Shown here piece by piece: positions 10,224-18,591 of a stretch of DNA of 62,368 bases. The DNA is from Candidatus Limivicinus sp. (GTDB taxonomy: Bacteria > Bacillota > Clostridia > Oscillospirales > Oscillospiraceae): assembly GCA_029264685.1 (NCBI GenBank), contig JARHZW010000100.1:1-62368 (forward strand), given 5' to 3'. Under the pieces are notes generated by a model. It searched no databases. It was not told the DNA's origin and saw only the letters and a program-made list of their open reading frames with translations. The stretch's first letter is position 1. Each line of letters opens with the position of its first letter. The position numbers and the translations under genes were made by a program.

Positions 10224-10283
10224 GATTATTTCTCCTTCCGTAACTGGGTTAATGCAGGTATTCCCTGCTATTAAACTAAGTAA

Positions 10284-10856
10284 TTATTCCTCAGGCTCTG
10301 AGGTTTTAGGGGTTTTCGGTTTTGCAGGTTTTTTGGGCGGGGTAGTGGGCTTGGGAGAAAGGAACATGGACATATTCCGTCCCTCAAGCTTGGGAGCCTT
10401 ATCCATACTGGCTATCTCTTCACATTTTGCTGCGAAGTCTTTCAGCAGCACTGCTCCGATATCAGTATGAGCCATTTCTCTGCCTCTGAAACGAACGGAC
10501 ACCTTAACTCTGTCACCGTCGTTCAGGAACTTCTGAGCATTCTTCAGCTTAGTGTTGAAGTCGTTATCTCCGATACCGGGAGACATACGAATTTCCTTGA
10601 TTTCAATAACACGCTGTTTTTTCTTTGCTTCCTTTTCCTTCTTTGTCTGCTCGAAGCGGTACTTTCCGTAATCCATAATCTTGCAGACAGGGGGTGTGGA
10701 GCCAGGAGCAATCTTAACCAGATCCAAATCCCTTTCAGCAGCAATTTCCAGTGCCTCACGGGCAGACATAATGCCTAACTGTTCTCCCTGGTCGCCGATC
10801 AGGCGGATTTCCTTATCATTGATCTCTTCGTTGATTTGATGATTTGCGCTTGCGAT
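10284..10856 (-). CDS. infC: Translation initiation factor IF-3, probably starting at an ATC codon
   Basis: NHQINEEINDKEIRLIGDQGEQLGIMSAREAL; GGAGG SD (10865-10869) lies 8 nt upstream of in-frame ATC at 10856-10854; ORF-track ATG at 10916 lies upstream of the terminator-like hairpin. Confidence 0.9.
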   Translation of the reverse strand: MASANHQINEEINDKEIRLIGDQGEQLGIMSAREALEIAAERDLDLVKIAPGSTPPVCKIMDYGKYRFEQTKKEKEAKKKQRVIEIKEIRMSPGIGDNDFNTKLKNAQKFLNDGDRVKVSVRFRGREMAHTDIGAVLLKDFAAKCEEIASMDKAPKLEGRNMSMFLSPKPTTPPKKPAKPKTPKTSEPEE

Positions 10857-10870
10857 ATGAAACACCTCCG

Positions 10871-10906
10871 GAAAATATAAAAAGCGCGGAAGTACAACAT
10901 CCGCGC
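10871..10906 (-). terminator. Terminator/attenuator hairpin in infC leader
   Basis: Minus strand gcgcgga-9 nt-tccgcgc followed by tttttatattttc, immediately upstream of the infC SD. Confidence 0.75.
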
Positions 10907-11005
10907 ATAAAAACACTTTAATCCCTTAACGGGAACTGTTTTATTGACCACAGCTGACTTTTGCCGCCGGGTGAGGACGTGGATACCGTACCTTCTTTAT
11001 TTTAG
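10907..11005 (-). ncRNA. Putative L20-type ribosomal protein leader (upstream part; boundaries approximate)
   Basis: Position upstream of infC-rpmI-rplT with attenuator hairpin; Firmicutes carry autoregulatory L20 leaders here. No covariance search run. Confidence 0.5.
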
Positions 11006-11091
11006 CATAGGTAATATATCAGATTTTCAGTCGCTTGTCAAGGCTTTTCTTTAAATAATATTGATCAATACTAAGAAAAATTACTTTTTCC

Positions 11092-11760
11092 TTAGTATCC
11101 CTCGCCGCTATCCTGAGAAAGAGCAAGCTTGACTATACGGCTTGTCCCCAATCTCTCGGCTCCCAGCTCTATAAAGTCTTCTGCATCCTTCAGACTTGAT
11201 ATTCCGCCGGCAGCTTTTACCTTGACGCTCTCAGGGCTGTTTTCACGCATGAGCTTTACATCTTCTCTTGTAGCACCGCCTGTGGAAAATCCGGTAGAGG
11301 TCTTAATGTATTCAGCTCCGCATTCAGCCACAATATGGCACATTTTAATTTTTTCCTCATCTGTCAGCAGGCAGCACTCGATAATTACCTTAAGAAGCTT
11401 CCCTTCGGTTGCCTTGCGCACAGCCATGATGTCGTTTTTCACATCTTCCCAGCAGCCGTCCTTCAGCATGGAGAGGTTTATCACCATATCGATTTCGTCT
11501 GCACCGTTTTTTACTGCGTCCGCCGCTTCAAAAGCCTTGGCAGCAGTGGTCATATAGCCGTTTGGAAAGCCGATAACCGTGCATATCGGAAGCTTATCTC
11601 CCACATAGCGTTTTGCTCCTGCTACATGACAGGGCGGAATACATACGCTGGCGCATCCAAATTCTATTGCCTGATCACAGAGCGTTCTGATTTCCTCTGA
11701 GGTGCAGTCAACTCTCAGCTGAGTATGGTCGCATTTTTCAAGAATATTTTTTATATCCAT
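11092..11760 (-). CDS. deoC: Deoxyribose-phosphate aldolase
   Basis: VCTVIGFPNG-like CTVIGFPNGYMTTAAKAFEA, VIIECCLLTDEEK, YIKTSTGFSTGGAT (Schiff-base Lys), VKAAGGI. Confidence 0.95.
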   Translation of the reverse strand: MDIKNILEKCDHTQLRVDCTSEEIRTLCDQAIEFGCASVCIPPCHVAGAKRYVGDKLPICTVIGFPNGYMTTAAKAFEAADAVKNGADEIDMVINLSMLKDGCWEDVKNDIMAVRKATEGKLLKVIIECCLLTDEEKIKMCHIVAECGAEYIKTSTGFSTGGATREDVKLMRENSPESVKVKAAGGISSLKDAEDFIELGAERLGTSRIVKLALSQDSGEGY

Positions 11761-11870
11761 AAATATCTCTCCTTATCAGAATACTTAATTTATTATATTC
11801 TATTTTTCCGTCATATTCAAGAACCCTTTTTGAATAGATTTAACTATCTCAACGAAAAGGACTGAAAACT

Positions 11871-12491
11871 ATGGACATGACTTCTGAAACAAACTATGTT
11901 AAGCTTTGCGGTGTAATTGCCGGAAAGCCTGAATATTCCCACAGCAGCAGAAATCAGGAATTTTATTCTTTCCCTCTGCAGGTTCAGCGCCTCTCCGGCA
12001 ATACGGATACTTTAAATATTGTGCTGAGAAAAGAGCAGTTAGCAGAGCTTGAGCTGAAAGAGACGGGGATGCTGTCCGTGGAAGGGCAGCTGCGCAGCTT
12101 TAACAACCGTCGAGGGCATGGTGCCAAGCTTATTATAACCGTTTTTGCAAAAGAACTGTATTTTTGCGATGACGATTATGAAAATTCAGTGCATCTCAGC
12201 GGCACTCTGTGCAAGGAGCCAAATCTCCGCTGTACACCTATGGGGCGTGACATCTGCGATTTGATGCTGGCGGTAAACCGCCGCTACGGCCGTTCCGATT
12301 ATCTCCCCTGTATCTGCTGGGGGCACAATGCACGGCAGGCCTCCCTATGGAGTGTTGGCACGGAGCTTTCTCTGGAGGGCAGGATTCAGAGCCGAAACTA
12401 CATAAAGCTCACTGATGAGGGTCCCGTTGAAAAAACCGCTTTTGAGGTCTCCATAACCGATGTTAAGCTCTTGAACCCTGAAGCAGAGTAG
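11871..12491 (+). CDS. Single-stranded DNA-binding-protein-like protein with two OB-fold-like halves
   Basis: C-terminal half NSVHLSGTLCKEPNLRCTPMGRDICDLMLAVNRRYGRSDYLPCICWGHNARQASLWSVGTELSLEGRIQSRNY is SSB-like; N-terminal half is a divergent repeat of the same pattern. Confidence 0.7.
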   Translation: MDMTSETNYVKLCGVIAGKPEYSHSSRNQEFYSFPLQVQRLSGNTDTLNIVLRKEQLAELELKETGMLSVEGQLRSFNNRRGHGAKLIITVFAKELYFCDDDYENSVHLSGTLCKEPNLRCTPMGRDICDLMLAVNRRYGRSDYLPCICWGHNARQASLWSVGTELSLEGRIQSRNYIKLTDEGPVEKTAFEVSITDVKLLNPEAE

Positions 12492-12575
12492 AAAAAAATT
12501 GCTTCATAAACAGCTTTGTCGAAGCTGTTGACTGCATCCATCTTTTGAGTTAAGTTAACTTCGGAGGTGGTTTTT

Positions 12576-13118
12576 ATGTGGAAGAAAATCCTGTTGTCCC
12601 TAATTTCGCTGGCTTTACTTCTGGCTGCAAATCTGAATGTCTGCTGGAAGGTAAAGGTCTCGGGAAAAGATGTTTACGGCTTATACAGCACATCGCAGTT
12701 CAAAGCGTGCGAAAAGGCAGCTGTTTCAGCAGCAGATGAGATTTGCCGTGATGAAGCTCAAATTCCCATGTTCAAAAAAAGCCTACGCCTGAGCTTTCTG
12801 CCCCCTGTGGGAAAAGAAAAGCTTCTTACAGACAGAATGATTTTGTCCGTTCCCGGCATTTGTCTCTCAGACGAGATATTTGTGGACGGAGAGAGGCTTG
12901 GAACAGTCCCTGATTCCAATGTTTTGTATAATGAACTTAGATCCTACATTAAAAACCAAATGCCTAACCGTGCCGTCTTCGGCAGCATAAGCGGAGAGGT
13001 CACGGTAAAGCATGTATACAGCAGTGTTGGAAGGGAGACGGGCTACTCGGATATGGTTCTTTTGATTTCCGGTGCTGCTCCGGTTTTCTATGTTGATAAA
13101 GATGGTCAGTACGCATAA
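12576..13118 (+). CDS. Hypothetical exported/membrane-anchored protein resembling the N-terminal accessory region of Firmicutes M23 peptidases
   Basis: N-terminal signal/TM helix; CLSDEIFVDGERLGTVPDSNVLYNELRSYIKNQ resembles 'V.VDG..vG.v.d......l' repeats; SD GGAGGTGG before ATG 12576. Confidence 0.5.
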   Translation: MWKKILLSLISLALLLAANLNVCWKVKVSGKDVYGLYSTSQFKACEKAAVSAADEICRDEAQIPMFKKSLRLSFLPPVGKEKLLTDRMILSVPGICLSDEIFVDGERLGTVPDSNVLYNELRSYIKNQMPNRAVFGSISGEVTVKHVYSSVGRETGYSDMVLLISGAAPVFYVDKDGQYA

Positions 13119-13159
13119 AGAAAGCGTGGAACCGCATTGGTTCCACGCTGTTTTCTTTA
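13117..13159. terminator. Bidirectional terminator
   Basis: agcgtggaacc gcatt ggttccacgct flanked by A/T runs between convergent genes. Confidence 0.8.
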
Positions 13160-14224
13160 TTCGTATTCTTTTACTATGTCATGCATCTGCTGCCACTTGC
13201 TTTCCATATCCCGCACAAGTTTAAACTGAGTACGGGCTCTGTCAAGGTTCTGTCCGTCTCTGTGCACGGCAAAGTAATGGTCTCCGTCCAGATAGTCTGT
13301 AAGGAAGCGTACACCGCACTCAAGAGTCATAAGCTTTGCGCCCATAGGCAGCATTTTGCGCTCATTTTCGGTCAGTCCCGGGCAGGCCTCGAGAAAGCCC
13401 CTTGTATAGGTTCTGAACAGCTCCAGATCCATTTCCATTTTGCTGAGATCCTGCTCATCCTCTGCAGCTGTAGCAGCTCCGAAGCGAATGGAATCGCCGA
13501 AATCATAAAGGCTGAGACCTGGCATAGTGGTGTCCAGATCTATAACGCACAGCGCCTTTCTGGTTACCTCATCAAGCATAACGTTGTTAAGCTTTGTGTC
13601 GTTATGAGTAACTCTTAAAGGCAGCTCCCCCTTTGCCAACATATCGGTAAGGGCTGAGGCGTCCTTTTCATGGTTGAGCACAAACTCAACCTCTTCTTTG
13701 ACTTCTGCCGCTCTGCCCATAGGATCTTTTTCAAGAGTTTCCTTAAATATGCGATAGCGGTCCGGAGTATTGTGAAAATTAGGAATAGATTCGTGAAGTG
13801 TCTCTGCCGGAAAATTCTGAAGCTGTTGCTGAAAGCTTCCGAATGCAACGGCGCTCTGATAAAAGTCCTCCGCCGTCTCAGGCTTTTGCAGGCACAGAGA
13901 ATTTTCTATATATTCGTAAACTCTCCAGCAGCTGTCATCTTCCATGCGTTTATAGTCTTTGCCATCATTGGTTTGCACAATGGTCATAACCGCTCTCGGA
14001 TCATCGGTAAACCTGCGGATATAGCGTGTCACGGAAGCAATGTTTTCCATCAGTCCGTCAACATCTTTAAATGCCGAGCTGATTTTCTGAAGAATATAAC
14101 GGTATCCTGAAATGCAAACTGTAAGGTATGTCTCGTTTATATGACCGCAGCCGTATCTCTCGCAGTAAACAGGTCTGCCGTTAAGAGGAAAACTGCTTAA
14201 AACCTTTTCCAGATATTCAGTCAT
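13157..14224 (-). CDS. N-acetylhexosamine 1-kinase-like phosphotransferase (NahK-like)
   Basis: Aminoglycoside-phosphotransferase fold: YGCGHINETYLV-like N-term, LRVTHNDTKLNNVMLDE, ALCVIDLDTTMPGLSLYDFGDSIRFG; adjacent to GNB/LNB phosphorylase. Confidence 0.82.
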   Translation of the reverse strand: MTEYLEKVLSSFPLNGRPVYCERYGCGHINETYLTVCISGYRYILQKISSAFKDVDGLMENIASVTRYIRRFTDDPRAVMTIVQTNDGKDYKRMEDDSCWRVYEYIENSLCLQKPETAEDFYQSAVAFGSFQQQLQNFPAETLHESIPNFHNTPDRYRIFKETLEKDPMGRAAEVKEEVEFVLNHEKDASALTDMLAKGELPLRVTHNDTKLNNVMLDEVTRKALCVIDLDTTMPGLSLYDFGDSIRFGAATAAEDEQDLSKMEMDLELFRTYTRGFLEACPGLTENERKMLPMGAKLMTLECGVRFLTDYLDGDHYFAVHRDGQNLDRARTQFKLVRDMESKWQQMHDIVKEYE

Positions 14225-14239
14225 TTTATCACCCCTGCC

Positions 14240-16408
14240 TTATATGCTGTACCAGCGGATTTCGTTGGCAGCCAGATTAAGCTCAAAGCTGTCCTTATCA
14301 GTGTAAACAGTGGTGCTCTGGGGCTCATAGGTGTTATTGACAACGCAGTATTTACCGTTTTTGACAAAAGCATGAACTTCTACATTGTAATTGCTTGAGA
14401 ACCACTTGTTAAGCTCATCCTCGCTGTGGGCGCTCCACAAAATTGCACGGTAAAGAACACGGCTGTTGCAGAAGCTGTAAGGCAGACCGGAAATATAAAC
14501 ACTGCGTCCCTTTCCGTATTCGTTTACAGCCATCTGAACCTCTTTATCTCTCTGAGACAGGATAACCGCATTTTCAAGTGCGTAAATATTTTTCTTTCCT
14601 TCGCCGAAATCTACGCCATTGGTGCAGTCCTGAAGAATGAAGTGGTTCGGTTTTTCTTCCCAGTTGTACTTGTCATAGTTGAGAGTGAAGCCTGTCTCCT
14701 TCTCAACGCCCAAAACGGAGCTGAGCTGGAGGTAGCGGCCCTGATACTGGTGTCCGCTGGGTTCACCCACACCGATAAATCCGCCGCCTCTGCACACAAA
14801 GCCTCTGACCGCCGCAGAAATTGCAGGATCCTCCCACTCTGCGCCGCCTGTATGGGCTGTATCACCGTCACCTACATTAATGATAACGTCTATATCATTG
14901 AGCATTTCGGGATTTTCTCTAATATCATCAAAGCTTATAAAGCGCACATCGAATGGAGCGCCTGAAAGAGCCTCTATAATTCCTGCGTAGGAATAGTTCT
15001 GTTTCTGGTAAAGCGCATGGTGAACCATATGGCAGCCCCATGCACGCATTTTGCCCCAGCAGTTGAGCACTGCAACGGTCTTAACGCAATAAGGAGTGGT
15101 TCCCTTGATGTTTTCATACAGCTCTCTGAATTCATTGCAGACACTTTCCACATAGTCTATAAAATCAGGGAACCGGCAGGCCAGCTTCAGATAGCCGCCA
15201 TAGCCTATTCTGTCAATGGGCTTGCGAAGAATTGCACGTCTTGCAGTGACCCAGTTCTGCTTTGCCTCCCAGACAGGGTTTCCGCCTTCATAGAAGGTGT
15301 CCGGGAAGAAGTAGGGCAGGAAGCGGCCCTCGGTATATTTAACGCCGGGAATATCGGAAATAAGGCGGAGAGTGCTGCCGTTACCAACTGAGCCTACAAC
15401 TGCGTCAAGACCAATGGTTTTAAACTCATCCATGAAGGGTTCGGTTCCTATCCAGTGGTCACCAAGGAACATCATTGCCTCTTTACCCATCTCATGGGTA
15501 ATATCAACCATTTCCTTTGCGATTTTGGCAACCTCTCTTCTCTGGAATTTCTGGAAATCCTTAAATTCCTTGGAAGGTATGCGGTACTGGTTATTGTAAT
15601 AGCCCTGATCTATAATAAACTCAGGACGGAACTTATATCCAACTTCCTTCTCAAACTGCTCAAGAATGTATGGGCTGACAGAGGCGGAATAACCGTACCA
15701 GTCAACATACTTTTCTCTCTTCAGTTCATCAAACATCAGTGTAAACTGATGGAAGAAAGTGGTATAACGGATAACATTCACATAGGGATGCTCTTCTATG
15801 AACTTTCTCAGCCTCTTCATGGTGAATTCATGAGTTTTTGGCTGACGCACATCAAATGTTATCTGATGCTCAAAGTTTGTCCAGCCGTTGGTTACGGCAT
15901 TGTACATATGGACAGGGTCCCAGATAAGATAGGCCAGGAAGCTGACGGTGTACTCATGGTAAGCCTCTGGCTCAGAAATAACAACGCAGCCGCTCTTTTC
16001 GTCATAGCTCCACTTGTCGGCAGAAAGCGGTTCGCCCTTGCTTCTGTCCATAACCTCCCACCAACGCTTAATATCGTCACGGGTGTTAACCTGCATAAGC
16101 TCGGGAGAAATCCCCTTCATAAGTGGGATTTCCAAAGCTCCCTCTTCCTCGGCAGTGTAAAAGCCGGTCATAATATAGCACTGCTGTACCTCATCGGGGT
16201 TAGCCTTTGCCCACTCGTTATCTTTACGGGTTGTGTAATAGGTAGAATACACCTTTGCGCCTACATTACGCAGCTCCTGAGGAAAATCTGTTCCGTCGCA
16301 GTCACGGATTGCGTCTGCACCCCAGCGCTTCATTATTTCCAGAGTTTCGGGAACCACATCCATGTCAGTAGGAATGGTAACTCTTCCCTTGCGAATTTCT
16401 TCGTTCAT
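14240..16408 (-). CDS. 1,3-beta-galactosyl-N-acetylhexosamine phosphorylase (GH112)
   Basis: 722 aa; RKGRVTIPTDMDVVPETLEIMKRWGADAIRDCDGTDFPQELR and overall length match the GNB/LNB phosphorylase family. Confidence 0.9.
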   Translation of the reverse strand: MNEEIRKGRVTIPTDMDVVPETLEIMKRWGADAIRDCDGTDFPQELRNVGAKVYSTYYTTRKDNEWAKANPDEVQQCYIMTGFYTAEEEGALEIPLMKGISPELMQVNTRDDIKRWWEVMDRSKGEPLSADKWSYDEKSGCVVISEPEAYHEYTVSFLAYLIWDPVHMYNAVTNGWTNFEHQITFDVRQPKTHEFTMKRLRKFIEEHPYVNVIRYTTFFHQFTLMFDELKREKYVDWYGYSASVSPYILEQFEKEVGYKFRPEFIIDQGYYNNQYRIPSKEFKDFQKFQRREVAKIAKEMVDITHEMGKEAMMFLGDHWIGTEPFMDEFKTIGLDAVVGSVGNGSTLRLISDIPGVKYTEGRFLPYFFPDTFYEGGNPVWEAKQNWVTARRAILRKPIDRIGYGGYLKLACRFPDFIDYVESVCNEFRELYENIKGTTPYCVKTVAVLNCWGKMRAWGCHMVHHALYQKQNYSYAGIIEALSGAPFDVRFISFDDIRENPEMLNDIDVIINVGDGDTAHTGGAEWEDPAISAAVRGFVCRGGGFIGVGEPSGHQYQGRYLQLSSVLGVEKETGFTLNYDKYNWEEKPNHFILQDCTNGVDFGEGKKNIYALENAVILSQRDKEVQMAVNEYGKGRSVYISGLPYSFCNSRVLYRAILWSAHSEDELNKWFSSNYNVEVHAFVKNGKYCVVNNTYEPQSTTVYTDKDSFELNLAANEIRWYSI

Positions 16409-16435
16409 ATTTTTACTCCTGATATATAATCTTTT

Positions 16436-16636
16436 TTAATCTTGATATGGTCTGTTGTATATATAAAGGGCAGCAAGCAGAAGCACCAGACCTGCCAGCA
16501 TGATCAAAAGCCCTTTAAGCTCGCCCGTAAGCTTCCATCCGGCAATTACCAAAACCATGCCCAGAATAAAAGCCAGCGCTATAAGGGTCACTCTCAGTGC
16601 CACATGTTCTTTCCAAAATTTCTGCATAATATGCAC
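16436..16636 (-). CDS. Small two-TM hypothetical protein
   Basis: 66 aa with two hydrophobic segments, packed between the GH112 gene and ABC permease (1 nt intergenic spacing to the permease). Confidence 0.7.
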   Translation of the reverse strand: MHIMQKFWKEHVALRVTLIALAFILGMVLVIAGWKLTGELKGLLIMLAGLVLLLAALYIYNRPYQD

Positions 16637-16637
16637 C

Positions 16638-17537
16638 TCAGCCTTTCAATCCGCCCACGGTCATACCCTGAGTAAGTTTCTTCTGAACACAGATATAAAG
16701 TATGATTGTAGGTAGCATTACCAGTACCAGACCGGCGTACAAAGTACCGAATTCAGCCTTTGACTGCTGCGCCTGCATAAGGTTCAAAAGCCCAACGGGC
16801 AAAGTTTTGGGACCTTTGGCGGAATTCATCAAAGTCATGGATATGATGTACTCATTCCAGAATGAGAGGAAGTTAAAGAGAATAATAGTTATTATAGAAG
16901 GCTGTGCCATAGGGAAAATAATTTTCGTCATGGCTGTACCGTAACCGGCACCGTCAATATACGCCGCCTCCTCGAAATCATGTGGCAGGCTGGCAAAGTA
17001 GCCGGAAAGAAGATAGATCGTAAACGGCAAAGCCGTTGACGCATAGACAAGTGCCAGAACAAAAAGGTTATTCAGCAGAAAACCATGTCCCATAAGGTTT
17101 TTAAGCCACATATCGCCGTCTTTCAGCATAAGAAATATAGGTACGACAATATAGTTCACATTTATGAACAGGCCCGCCATAAAACAGGTGTTTAAAAATT
17201 TGCTCCCTCTGAACTTAAATCTTGACAGGCAGTAAGCCGCCGGAAGAGCAATGACAAGCAGCAGTGCAAGAGCTGTAACGGTGACTATAGCTGAATTGAG
17301 CATATACTCTCCCATTCTTGCGCCTTTCCATGCGGACACGAAATTCTGCCAGTAAAAGCTGGCTGGCAAAGCCCATGGATTACCGTAAAACTCAGAATTC
17401 TGCTTCACTGAAGCCATGAACACCCATGCCACCGGCACAATAATGCAAACAGCCAGCAGGATAAGCATGAAGTATACAAAAAACTTGAACAGCTTTTCGC
17501 CGCCTTTTGATTGTTTTGTTTGAGTCATTTTTTGCAA
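16638..17537 (-). CDS. ABC sugar transporter permease (MalG-type)
   Basis: Six TM helices, EAAYIDGAGYGTAMTKIIFPMAQPSIITI EAA motif. Confidence 0.92.
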   Translation of the reverse strand: MQKMTQTKQSKGGEKLFKFFVYFMLILLAVCIIVPVAWVFMASVKQNSEFYGNPWALPASFYWQNFVSAWKGARMGEYMLNSAIVTVTALALLLVIALPAAYCLSRFKFRGSKFLNTCFMAGLFINVNYIVVPIFLMLKDGDMWLKNLMGHGFLLNNLFVLALVYASTALPFTIYLLSGYFASLPHDFEEAAYIDGAGYGTAMTKIIFPMAQPSIITIILFNFLSFWNEYIISMTLMNSAKGPKTLPVGLLNLMQAQQSKAEFGTLYAGLVLVMLPTIILYICVQKKLTQGMTVGGLKG

Positions 17538-17543
17538 GCCTCC

Positions 17544-18419
17544 TTAGAATTCCAGTGGTTCCCGCTTGGTTGCCCGGTTTACAAAGGCTGAAAGAAGGAA
17601 TGAGAAAAGGAATATTATCACGCCGGCTGCCATCGAATAGCCGTAAAGTCCGGCATCTTTCTGGTTATACATAAAGCTAAGTCCCACATCCATCATTCCC
17701 TTTGCTACCATAGACTTCACAAAAAGGAAAGCCATGTTTATAGTGGAAATAATAAAGAAGGTCAAAGTTGTGCGTATGTTTGTCCAAACAAGTGGAATTG
17801 TGAGCTGGAAGAACTGGGTAATTCTGCCTGCCCCGTCAAGGCTGGCACTCTCGTAAAGGCTGAGAGGCACGCTTGACATAGACGCCATATACATTACCAT
17901 GTAATAACCTATTGCCTGCCAAACCATGGCAATAATCACGCTTATTACAACCAGCGGCTGGTCTTTCCACAGCAGCATAACGGTTTTGCCTGAAAACATG
18001 GATAGGATTGAATTCAGCATACCATTTTCAGGTTTGTAAATTGCAGAAAATATACCGGCTATAACAACAATAGAAAGAATATTGGGTATGTAGAAAATAA
18101 CACGAAAGAAATTCTGTCCCTTTATTTTTTCTTTAGTCAGAATAGCTGCAAAGGTTAGAGCAAATGCAAAGGTTACGACAGTTACTACTACTATGAGCAG
18201 AATAGTATTCTGCATTGATGCAATAAATTTAGGGTCGCTGAAGAGGATCTTAAAGTTATTAAAGCCTACAAAAGTCTCTGTCGGTGAATAAGCACCTCTC
18301 TCAAAAAGAGACATTCTGAAAACATTCAGTGTTGGAACAATCATAAAGATAGTGAACAGTATCACGGCCGGGGCAACACACAAAGTTATAAACAGTCCCT
18401 GTCCTTTACGTTTTTCCAC
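17544..18419 (-). CDS. ABC sugar transporter permease (MalF-type)
   Basis: LYESASLDGAGRITQFFQLTIPLVWTNI EAA motif; probable GTG start 18419 with SD aaaggag (ORF track to 18470). Confidence 0.92.
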   Translation of the reverse strand: MEKRKGQGLFITLCVAPAVILFTIFMIVPTLNVFRMSLFERGAYSPTETFVGFNNFKILFSDPKFIASMQNTILLIVVVTVVTFAFALTFAAILTKEKIKGQNFFRVIFYIPNILSIVVIAGIFSAIYKPENGMLNSILSMFSGKTVMLLWKDQPLVVISVIIAMVWQAIGYYMVMYMASMSSVPLSLYESASLDGAGRITQFFQLTIPLVWTNIRTTLTFFIISTINMAFLFVKSMVAKGMMDVGLSFMYNQKDAGLYGYSMAAGVIIFLFSFLLSAFVNRATKREPLEF

Positions 18420-18520
18420 ATCCTCAACTCCTTTCAAAAGTAATTTAACATAGCAACTGCAATATATCACGGCTCGGAAGAGCTTTCAGAGCCGCCATAT
18501 ATAATGCAGCCGCTGTATCG

Positions 18521-18555
18521 GAAAAGCGGGATGAGTAGGAAACTACTCATCCCGC
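18521..18555 (-). terminator. Intra-operon hairpin between solute-binding protein and permease genes
   Basis: gcgggatgagtag-gaaa-ctactcatcccgc, 13-bp perfect stem followed by ttttc on the minus strand. Confidence 0.7.
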
Positions 18556-18591
18556 CTACTGTCGGTTTGGTCGTTTTTGTCTATTCGGGAA

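Noticed and set aside
15455-16429. 324-aa + strand ORF opposite GH112 phosphorylase
   Set aside because: Fully antisense to a strongly supported enzyme gene; composition typical of a shadow ORF, no recognisable domain.
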